From: DASRAJ01 sp035638255
GTDB lineage: Bacteria; Bacteroidota; Bacteroidia; Chitinophagales; UBA10324
Length of the DNA: 64,000 nt
Direction: 5' to 3'
Assembly: GCA_035638255.1 (NCBI GenBank)
Contig: DASRAJ010000155.1
Location: 49,439 to 113,438, forward strand
Shown here: in pieces, positions 9,301-15,835 of the stretch
Position numbering within the stretch: the first letter of the stretch is position 1
How the letters are laid out: every line of letters starts with the position of its first letter
The notes under the pieces: generated by a model
Seen by the model: only the letters and a program-made list of their open reading frames with translations
Told to the model about the DNA's origin: nothing
Database searches by the model: none
Program-made: the position numbers and the translations under genes

Positions 9301-9468
9301 TTATCGCTGCACAATTATTTTTTTCGAAGAAACCCTATCCTCCTCCCGCAGCGTCACCAAATAAATCCCTTCAGCAAGATAATCGACATACACAATGCGG
9401 TTTTTGAAGTATGGGTAGAGGGTGAGTTGTTTTACTGCGACGCCGTAGGTGTTGATGATGGTGGATCA
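9301..9468 (-). pseudogene. Orphan T9SS type A C-terminal sorting domain fragment
   Basis: Translated on the minus strand, about 55 codons read 'STIINTYGVAVKQLTLYPYF', 'NRIVYVDYLAEGIYLVTLRE' and end 'SSKKIIVQR' at a TAA at 9301-9303. This is the final half of a Por-type sorting domain (the L/D-Y-L-A-E-G-I-Y core and the basic KKI.VQR end). A TGA lies just upstream and there is no start. It is what remains of a secreted-protein gene whose body was replaced or deleted; the next gene upstream ends at 9493 in a different frame. Confidence 0.7.
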
Positions 9469-9492
9469 CTTGACATAGCATTAGTTGTTGCC

Positions 9493-10719
9493 CTAAATCT
9501 GCGGCGATACATAATAAATATGTAGCGTATAACGATCACTGTTTTCAATATGAAATATTTTGAAAAAGACAAGACTCTTTCCTCTAAAGCCAATGAAACT
9601 CCAATGCTTCGGGATTGCGAAATCACCAACTAAATTTTCGTGATCATAAACTTGCAGGCACCATGTTTCCTTGATGGTTGATAGATTCCATATCCTTATC
9701 GCAGAATATCCCGCATCCTTGCCTGAAACAATAGTGGATGAATCAGGAACTAAATAGCTGCGTGCTAATAACTTCAACTCCGGATTTTGTTTTATTGCTC
9801 CATAATATGCACAACGATATCTTATGCTATCCATGATAAATCCGAACGCTAAATCAGGTAATGTCTTTTTATCAAAATTTCGAATAAATCTGAGTGAATC
9901 TTTTGCTTCAATATAAACTCCATTTCTTCCAAACGTTCGTAGCAAATTACCATTCAAATCATAAACTTTTAACAGTGAGTCTGCAGCTTCACCGACAGTT
10001 ACTTCATTTTCTGCATCATCTAATGAAATTGCTGCAAAATCAAGATATGGAAGAAACCCCCGTTCACCGGAGTATATACTATCATGATGAATTAGATATT
10101 GAGGGTTATAAACCCATTTAAGAAAATTAGTATCACGACGGGTAACTAATGGATCCGCGCTTTTCAAATATGGTATGTTATATGAAGCAATGATGTTTTT
10201 AGTATAAAAATCATGGGTCAACGATTGAATAGTATCAGTATCCTGTTTTCCATAATAGCAAGGCAAATAAACTTTATTATTTTTTTCAGAATAAAAGAAA
10301 TCTGATATCATGTAACTACCCCAGTAATGATCACTAAAAATACGGCAGAAGAAATAGCCCCCGACTTTAAAAGATTTATTAAGAAACAGTGGATGCAAAT
10401 TGCCATCATTAAAAACGTAGTAATGTTTGCTTAAGTAAAAATTTACTGGGAAATACTTATACCTCGTCGCCAATACTTTGTTAAGTTCAATTTGCTTATT
10501 GATACTCCCATTTTTATCAATAACATAAAACTGCGAACCGTAATAATTAAGGATGTAAAAGGTGTCATCTTGACATTGCATTATTAAAGATGGTTGTTCA
10601 TAAGCAGTAAAAGGAAGTTCAAAAACGGAAGAATCAAGAACTATAAAAGTTCGTGAAGAGTTAATATGATGCGTGCCGGTCGTAAACGATAATAAGGAAA
10701 GAACCAAAATCTTTTTCAT
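9493..10719 (-). CDS. Hypothetical protein, possible 6-bladed beta-propeller
   Basis: I chose the ATG at 10719 (408 residues) over an upstream TTG. A short hydrophobic N-terminus ('MKKILVLSLLSFTTG') suggests export. Inside are blade-like phrases: 'YGSQFYVIDKNGSI', 'LKVYDLNGNLLRTFGRNGV' and 'AADSLLKVYD'. These resemble the NHL/BF3222-type 6-bladed propellers common in Bacteroidota. It has no sorting domain of its own, although an orphan one lies just downstream at 9301-9468. No function can be assigned. Confidence 0.65.
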   Translation of the reverse strand: MKKILVLSLLSFTTGTHHINSSRTFIVLDSSVFELPFTAYEQPSLIMQCQDDTFYILNYYGSQFYVIDKNGSINKQIELNKVLATRYKYFPVNFYLSKHYYVFNDGNLHPLFLNKSFKVGGYFFCRIFSDHYWGSYMISDFFYSEKNNKVYLPCYYGKQDTDTIQSLTHDFYTKNIIASYNIPYLKSADPLVTRRDTNFLKWVYNPQYLIHHDSIYSGERGFLPYLDFAAISLDDAENEVTVGEAADSLLKVYDLNGNLLRTFGRNGVYIEAKDSLRFIRNFDKKTLPDLAFGFIMDSIRYRCAYYGAIKQNPELKLLARSYLVPDSSTIVSGKDAGYSAIRIWNLSTIKETWCLQVYDHENLVGDFAIPKHWSFIGFRGKSLVFFKIFHIENSDRYTLHIYYVSPQI

Positions 10720-10777
10720 CCTTAACAAACGTAGTGAATTTATTGTTACCGCTCTGCTTCCTCCTAATCTCGATTAA

Positions 10778-11110
10778 TCGGAAAGGAAACGTTCCCCCAC
10801 TGAATTTATAACTGTATCTGATGTTGAAGAGGCAAAAAAAAATATAATGTCTCAATACAGTGAAATAGTAACTAAAGTGGAACTCTTTAAAACTAAGGAG
10901 GGGAAATGTGTTCAAGCATTACATGAAGGACCGTTTGAAAATGAAGAATACACGTTAAACCGCATTGAAAAATATGCAGAAACTCAAGGACTGGTAAAGA
11001 ATGGCTATCACCACGAAATTTATTTGGTCAACTTCGCTAGAGAGAAAAACAAAAATAAATACAGAACTATTTTGCGTGAACCAGTAAAGACCAATAAAAT
11101 AACGCCTTGA
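10778..11110 (+). pseudogene. GyrI-like small-molecule-binding domain, N-terminally truncated
   Basis: The frame is open from 10778, upstream of the first ATG at 10847, and the upstream codons still look homologous ('EFITVSDVEEAKKN'). The core motifs 'KCVQALHEGPFENEEYTLN', 'HHEIYLVNFARE' and 'YRTILREPV' match the C-terminal half of GyrI-like domain proteins, which are normally ~200 residues. The front half is missing and is replaced by a stop at 10775. The short ATG form (87 residues) may still be made, but it is more likely a broken gene. Confidence 0.65.
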
Positions 11111-11222
11111 TAACCAAGCTGACGCATTCATTCCATTGACGTCGTAAAAAAAAACACCGTAGGAGTGACCTAATGGTAGAAAAGAAAAACCACCACAACC
11201 TTTTAGCGACTGAGGCCAATAG

Positions 11223-11921
11223 TTAATCCCAAAGCGAGTTCTTCTCAGAATTAATAATTTTTTGAAGAAACCAATTAGGTAGCTCGAATATAGTCATCAG
11301 TCCTTTCCGCAATTGAATATCAAAATCCGTACATTCATGTATTAAAATTTGAACATCAGATGTTCTATCTACCTTAACAATTTTAAAAAAAGAATTACGC
11401 GGAAATAAAACCTCTCTTTCAGCATTTCGAACTTCAGATCTTTTATACAACGATTCTACATCGACAGCAAAACTTTCTTTTGCAATTTTAATCTCGATTA
11501 CTAATGAATAATTTTCTCTGCCAGCAAAATGTTTTGTTTTAGATGATGAAATGAAAGTGGGAAAACAAACTTTTTTATTTAATTTGTTTTCATAAAAACT
11601 AAATTCTTCATTTATATCAATTGGATTCGAATGACAATAAACGGAATCTCCATCTGTATTCCTTAACTTCTTAAGTGCTGAATCTAAACCTTGGATACAC
11701 CTTCGATAGCAAAATAATTTTTTCTTATTTCGCAATTCTCTATTTAAAATACGTGATCCATATCCTAAGTAATAAGTTAAAGCTGCGGCCTCCTCGGTTG
11801 TAAGACCCAATTCTTTTGTAAGCATTTTGCTCAACGGCCCAGGGTCTGTATTTGCATTTACAATAAAATCATGAAAGGTTTTGCCATTATATCCCCAACT
11901 AATTTTATTACAATCAATCAA
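11223..11921 (-). CDS. ADP-ribosyltransferase-fold protein (R-S-E type), variant
   Basis: The 232-residue product has the layout of arginine-type mono-ADP-ribosyltransferases: a helical front with 'TTEEAAALTYYLGYGSRILN'; then 'SVYCHSNP', where the family has V-Y-R; then 'FPTFISSSK' (STS-like motif, residues 123-127); then 'AEREVLFPRN' with the catalytic E168-x-E170. The Arg that contacts NAD seems replaced by Cys96 (codon TGT, one transition from CGT). It lacks a signal peptide. No ATG is available near the 5' end, so the start is a TTG at 11921 or the 5' end is damaged. It could be an effector or toxin; if the Arg really is missing it may be inactive. Confidence 0.65.
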   Translation of the reverse strand: MIDCNKISWGYNGKTFHDFIVNANTDPGPLSKMLTKELGLTTEEAAALTYYLGYGSRILNRELRNKKKLFCYRRCIQGLDSALKKLRNTDGDSVYCHSNPIDINEEFSFYENKLNKKVCFPTFISSSKTKHFAGRENYSLVIEIKIAKESFAVDVESLYKRSEVRNAEREVLFPRNSFFKIVKVDRTSDVQILIHECTDFDIQLRKGLMTIFELPNWFLQKIINSEKNSLWD

Positions 11922-12021
11922 TTTACTGAAAGGTATTTTATTATTTTAGTTTTTCAATCACTCAAGAACGGTTGGTAAGGACGTAGCCATCTGGCAGAAA
12001 GAATGGTATCCGAGCTCCTTA

Positions 12022-12816
12022 TCACAATCCCTTAGCTTGGTTTTCGAACTTAGTTTTTTTAAGCTGTATGTCCTTCTTAATTCGATTCTGAATAAACGAT
12101 GAATAGAGTTCCCGATAATTCTTGATACTCACTCTGATTTCCGAATTAGTCTTTTTAGGCATGGTATTTTTATCTATAACATAAAAATGCGATTCAATGA
12201 ATTCCAGAATGGTCGAGTCACCACTCCATGAATAATAGTACTTACCTAACATATCCTCCATTCTGGGAAGGTAAGCTAATTCATCTGAAAATCCCCATTT
12301 CGAATTGTTCCAAGAGTAATTCTTTGCCGAAGGAATATCGCTGTGCAATTTGTAGAATTCTGTAATATCTGATGGCCCATAAATAAATCTAAAAATCTTT
12401 AACAAGACCTCTCCGGAACCACCATATGAAATTACATTGATTGAGATTAGTCGATCCCTATAAAAGTACAGTTGAATACTATTTGATTGCTGCCCTGCAA
12501 ATATAAACGTGTCAGTTTCATTACGAACTTCCATAAAAGAATTCATCGTATCACGAGATATCAACCAATGATCTCCAAACTTGAATGAGTCAAGAGCAGT
12601 CATAAGTTTTACGTTTAAAAATCCGTGTCTGGTATCCAAATTGGCTATTGAAGACTTGTGGGCATATTCAATTGTATCGGACTTTACTGTGAAAAGCATC
12701 GGAGCTTTTGTTTTTTCATTTTTCACATCGTCATCGCTACAGCTAAGATTAGATGCACTTGGAATTGTTAGGGCTACTATTAAAACTGCCACCTGATTTC
12801 TTATTGAATTTGACAT
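12022..12816 (-). CDS. Predicted lipoprotein, hypothetical
   Basis: The 264-residue product has a hydrophobic N-terminus and 'NLSC' as a likely lipobox near residue 27. The Cys is followed by 'SDDDV', an acidic tract resembling the Bacteroidota surface-export signal. The mature protein is rich in Tyr, Trp and Ser ('MLGKYYYSWSGDSTILEFI') and ends in a Lys-rich tail. No domain was recognised. It lies 100 bp upstream of the ADP-ribosyltransferase-like gene on the same strand, so the two could share a transcript, but no functional link is evident. Confidence 0.55.
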   Translation of the reverse strand: MSNSIRNQVAVLIVALTIPSASNLSCSDDDVKNEKTKAPMLFTVKSDTIEYAHKSSIANLDTRHGFLNVKLMTALDSFKFGDHWLISRDTMNSFMEVRNETDTFIFAGQQSNSIQLYFYRDRLISINVISYGGSGEVLLKIFRFIYGPSDITEFYKLHSDIPSAKNYSWNNSKWGFSDELAYLPRMEDMLGKYYYSWSGDSTILEFIESHFYVIDKNTMPKKTNSEIRVSIKNYRELYSSFIQNRIKKDIQLKKTKFENQAKGL

Positions 12817-12844
12817 TGTAATCCAGTATCTATGCTTTAAACCT

Positions 12845-12889
12845 CACCCTGTCTACTTCTGAAGGTTGGGGACAGGACGGAAGTTCAAG
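12845..12889 (-). repeat. 46-bp palindromic dispersed repeat, copy 1
   Basis: On the minus strand it reads CTTGAACTTCCGTCCTGTCC, then CCAACCTTCAGAAG and TAGACAGGGTG. It matches the copy at 18452-18497 at all but a few positions. The inner CCTGTC...GACAGG arms can fold. Confidence 0.7.
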
Positions 12890-12955
12890 AGCAAATTTAA
12901 TTATATTGCAACAAGTTTCACAGTCAATCTCGCATTCACTCCCCTATCCACATCC

Positions 12956-13078
12956 TTAGGCAACATTCACTGGTTGAAACGTCACCACATTTAATGTCAC
13001 AGAATATTGGTCATGGTCAATCGAATCAAACTGAGCAACACCACTCGAATCCACTTTCTTAAACCGTTCCGTTGACAT
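12956..13078 (-). other. Small open frame (40 codons), possible regulatory-like domain fragment
   Basis: The frame runs from ATG at 13076-13078 to TAA at 12956. It reads 'VDSSGVAQFDSIDHDQYSVT', which resembles the turn-strand pattern of carboxypeptidase-regulatory-like domains (D.nG.a.F..i..g.Y.V.). It may be the tail of a lost secreted protein or chance. The rest of the 12817-13203 gap holds only the repeat and the inverted repeat listed separately. Confidence 0.25.
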
Positions 13079-13085
13079 TTGTCAA
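13072..13085. promoter_or_regulatory. Inverted repeat TTGACATTTGTCAA upstream of the LLM oxidoreductase gene
   Basis: Perfect 6-bp arms with a TT centre, 118 bp before the ATG at 13204, followed by an AT-rich tract. A near-identical site (TGTGACATTTGTCACA) lies upstream of the metallo-hydrolase gene at 20235, so a shared regulator is plausible. Confidence 0.45.
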
Positions 13086-13203
13086 TAAATTTTTCTACCT
13101 TTTATCATCATTCTACACCTTTTATTGGATGCATCTTTACATCACTTAGGCGAGGAAGTCGACAACCGAACCAAAGTCAAAGATCAAAAGTTATAAGAAC
13201 CTC

Positions 13204-14232
13204 ATGGAAATTGGAATTGACAGTTTTGCTGCGATGTTTAACGCTAACAGCACTAAAGCAATAAGCGATGAAGATGCATTGGCTCAATTGCTTGACAGAA
13301 TAGTGCATGCAGATAAAATGGGTCTTGATGTATTTGGAATTGGAGAACATCACCGGGAGGGCTTTCTTGATTCTGCACCGTCAATTATTTTGGCTGCGGC
13401 CGCTGCACGCACAAAAAATATCCGGCTTACCAGTGCTGTTATGGTGCTTAGTGCAGCCGACCCTGTAAGAGTATTTCAAAGTTTCGCAACACTCGATCTG
13501 ATTTCCCGTGGTCGCGCAGAAATGGTTGTTGGGCGTGGCTCATCTATAGAGGCTTTCCCGCTGTTTGGTTATAGTCTTGATGATTATGATGAACTGTTTG
13601 CCGAAAAGCTGGAGCTCTTACTTAAAATTCGTGAGAGCGAGTTTGTCACCTGGTCAGGTAAATTTCGTCCTGCCATTAATAACCTGCCGGTCTATCCACG
13701 ACCATTACAGAAACCCCTACCAATCTGGCTCGGTGTAGGTGGCACGCCTGAATCTTTCATTCGGGCCGGGACTCTCGGACTTCCGTTGATGGTTGCTATC
13801 ATTGGCGGCGATACTCATCGCTTTCGCCCGCTGGTAGATCTTTATAGGGAGGCCGGAAAAAGAGCAGGGTATCTTCCTGAACAATTGAAAGTAGGTATGC
13901 ACTCGTTAGGCTATGTGGCAAACACTACCAAGCATGCGTTAGATGAATTTTATCTGGGCTACGCAGCCGCCATGACAAAGGTGGGCAGAGAACGCGGATG
14001 GCCACCGATGACAAGAGCAAGGTTCGAGGCGCAGATAGGACCGGAAGGCGCGTTGATTGTTGGCAGCCCTGAAGATGTAGCAGAAAAAATTCTCCGGCAC
14101 TCCGAGGCGCTTGGTGGTATTTCAAGGCTTACGTTCCAGATGGATACTGCTGACGTACCTCATGAAAAATTGATGCAGGCTATTGAGCTGATTGGCACAC
14201 TTGTAAAGCCATTGGTCATTGATAAACAATAA
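13204..14232 (+). CDS. LLM class flavin-dependent oxidoreductase
   Basis: The 342-residue product is a full-length luciferase-like monooxygenase (bacterial luciferase/F420 fold). Recognisable blocks are 'GLDVFGIGEHHREGF', 'SAVMVLSAADPVRVFQSFAT', 'LDLISRGRAEMVVGRG', 'PLPIWLGVGGTPESF' and 'IVGSPEDVAEKIL'. Members use reduced flavin to oxidise aldehydes, amines, sulfonates or xenobiotics; the substrate here is unknown. It is followed at 44 bp by the redoxin gene and then a DsbA-like gene, so a three-gene transcript is likely. A palindromic candidate operator lies upstream. Confidence 0.9.
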   Translation: MEIGIDSFAAMFNANSTKAISDEDALAQLLDRIVHADKMGLDVFGIGEHHREGFLDSAPSIILAAAAARTKNIRLTSAVMVLSAADPVRVFQSFATLDLISRGRAEMVVGRGSSIEAFPLFGYSLDDYDELFAEKLELLLKIRESEFVTWSGKFRPAINNLPVYPRPLQKPLPIWLGVGGTPESFIRAGTLGLPLMVAIIGGDTHRFRPLVDLYREAGKRAGYLPEQLKVGMHSLGYVANTTKHALDEFYLGYAAAMTKVGRERGWPPMTRARFEAQIGPEGALIVGSPEDVAEKILRHSEALGGISRLTFQMDTADVPHEKLMQAIELIGTLVKPLVIDKQ

Positions 14233-14276
14233 TAGAAATTAAATACAAAATTTGCATTTCACAAAAAAACAAAACC

Positions 14277-14741
14277 ATGTTAGCACAAGGAACTTTAGCA
14301 CCGGATTTTGAACTCTATTGCACACCTGATCAGAAATTAAAATTGAGTGAATTACTCGGTAAAAAAATTATCCTCACATTTTATCCGGCGGACTGGAGTC
14401 CCGTATGCAGCGATGAATTATCTCTTTACAATGAAACGATGAAAATTTTTTCTAAGCATCATGCACAGTTAATAGGTATTTCGGTTGACAGCAAATGGTC
14501 TCATTTAGCATTTAGCGATAGTCGCAAGTTTCATTTCCCGTTGCTTGCAGATTTTGAGCCGAAAGGTGCAGTATCCAAATTGTATGAAGTGTACGATGAT
14601 AAAGAGGGAGAAAGCCGGCGAGCATTGTATGTCATAGATGAAAAGGGGATCATTCGCTGGAATTATTTATCTCCTCTTGGTATTAACCCGGGGGCTGATG
14701 GAATACTTGATGTTCTCGAAGATTTAGATAAACCAAAATAA
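14277..14741 (+). CDS. Peroxiredoxin/redoxin family protein
   Basis: The 154-residue product has the AhpC/TSA fold. The peroxidatic motif is 'FYPADWSPVCSDE', with Cys44 and the family's P-x3-T/S-x2-C spacing (P37, S41, C44). 'LIGISVDSKWSHLAF' and 'RRALYVIDEKGIIRW' carry the later strands and the active-site Arg. It lacks a signal peptide, so it should be cytoplasmic. It would reduce peroxides, perhaps recycled by the DsbA-like thiol protein encoded 8 bp downstream. A paralogous redoxin-DsbA pair is at 50835-51848. Confidence 0.85.
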   Translation: MLAQGTLAPDFELYCTPDQKLKLSELLGKKIILTFYPADWSPVCSDELSLYNETMKIFSKHHAQLIGISVDSKWSHLAFSDSRKFHFPLLADFEPKGAVSKLYEVYDDKEGESRRALYVIDEKGIIRWNYLSPLGINPGADGILDVLEDLDKPK

Positions 14742-14748
14742 TAAAATC

Positions 14749-15291
14749 ATGAAACAATTAAAGCCTCCTGTAAGCATCAAAGATCACATCCAGGGAAAAG
14801 CTACAGCCCCGCTTGAATTGGTGGAATATGGGGATTATCAATGTCCTTATTGCGGTCAGGCTTACCCGATAATAAAAAACCTGCAGCGAAGTTTAGGTGC
14901 TGATCTGAAATTTGTATTTCGAAACTTCCCGCTAACTGAGGCGCATCCTGATGCTTTCAATGCTGCTATGGCCGCGGAAGCCGCTGCACTGCAACATAAA
15001 TTCTGGGAGATGCATGATATTATTTATGAGAACCAGCATTCATTGGATTTTGAAAGTTTATTTCTTTATGCTAAAGCAATAGGACTGGATTTGGAACGCT
15101 TTAAAAATGACATTCAGAAAACTATAGTAACCGATAAAGTGGAGCAGGATTTTGAAAGTGGTATTAGAAGCGGAGTAAATGGGACACCCGGATTTTTTAT
15201 TAACGGAACAAAGTATAACGGGAGTTGGGAAGAGCATGAATTCAATCAATATTTGAAAAGTCAATTATCCATTGGTGAAACTAATCGTTAG
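14749..15291 (+). CDS. DsbA-family thioredoxin-fold protein
   Basis: The 180-residue product has the redox motif Cys-Pro-Tyr-Cys in 'YGDYQCPYCGQAY' near residue 28, an inserted helical domain ('AAMAAEAAALQHKFWEMHDI'), and a cis-Pro loop 'NGTPGFFINGTKYNG'. This is the DsbA-like (thioredoxin_4) architecture. It has no signal peptide, unlike periplasmic DsbA, so it is probably a cytoplasmic thiol oxidoreductase. It is encoded 8 bp after the redoxin gene and is likely its partner. Confidence 0.87.
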   Translation: MKQLKPPVSIKDHIQGKATAPLELVEYGDYQCPYCGQAYPIIKNLQRSLGADLKFVFRNFPLTEAHPDAFNAAMAAEAAALQHKFWEMHDIIYENQHSLDFESLFLYAKAIGLDLERFKNDIQKTIVTDKVEQDFESGIRSGVNGTPGFFINGTKYNGSWEEHEFNQYLKSQLSIGETNR

Positions 15292-15430
15292 GAATATTTA
15301 GTAAATAATGAAGGTGGAATAATTAATAAAAAATATCTCGGCTGTTGGTACGCTGAGCACTTTACTCGGTTGCATACCAACAACGGTCATGAAAAAAGAA
15401 GTTCTATTTTTGGTGCCGTAACGATTATAT

Positions 15431-15751
15431 GTGAATCAAGCATTCCGAAAAATCATCTCCTTCTTCCTGCTGGCAATTTTTCTTGTTGCCACCACACCGG
15501 ATGATTTGATTCACCTGCTCGCCGGTCACCACGATACTGTTGATTCGAATTCTCTAATCGCAGCAGTTAGTGTAAGACATATTCACTGTGAAGCATTGCA
15601 ACTTTCGCTTCCGTCATTCAGCAAAACGGAGAGCACAGATTTATCTGTAGCTGTTTCTTTTGTCGCTTCCTTTTACTCAACCATTCTTCAGCCCGCAACT
15701 CATGTTCACTATGTGGTTGCCAATGGTCGCGCGCCTCCTAGCGTTGCCTGA
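15431..15751 (+). CDS. Small exported His-rich protein
   Basis: The 106-residue product uses a GTG start, because the in-frame upstream codons reach a stop at once. It has a hydrophobic N-terminus ('IISFFLLAIFLVATT') and clustered His: 'LLAGHHDT', 'VRHIHCEALQ' and 'THVHY'. Similar small proteins precede TonB receptor genes in Bacteroidota. The His/Cys clusters suggest transition-metal binding in the envelope. The TonB receptor gene follows 84 bp downstream on the same strand. The metal link is inference. Confidence 0.55.
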   Translation: MNQAFRKIISFFLLAIFLVATTPDDLIHLLAGHHDTVDSNSLIAAVSVRHIHCEALQLSLPSFSKTESTDLSVAVSFVASFYSTILQPATHVHYVVANGRAPPSVA

Positions 15752-15792
15752 GTTTTTCTCCTTTTAATTTTTTGTATTGAAATTTTTTAACT

Positions 15793-15806
15793 CCGCCAAA
15801 GGGCGG
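15793..15806. terminator. Short GC hairpin between His-rich gene and TonB receptor gene
   Basis: CCGCC, loop AAAG, GGCGG. The stem is short and not followed by a T run, so it may be a leader hairpin of the TonB gene rather than a terminator. Confidence 0.3.
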
Positions 15807-15835
15807 GGTATTTCTCACTTTTAAATTCATACATC

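Noticed and set aside
13079..13264. Short plus-strand frame upstream of the LLM oxidoreductase
   Set aside because: It overlaps the true start in another frame and its translation looks random.
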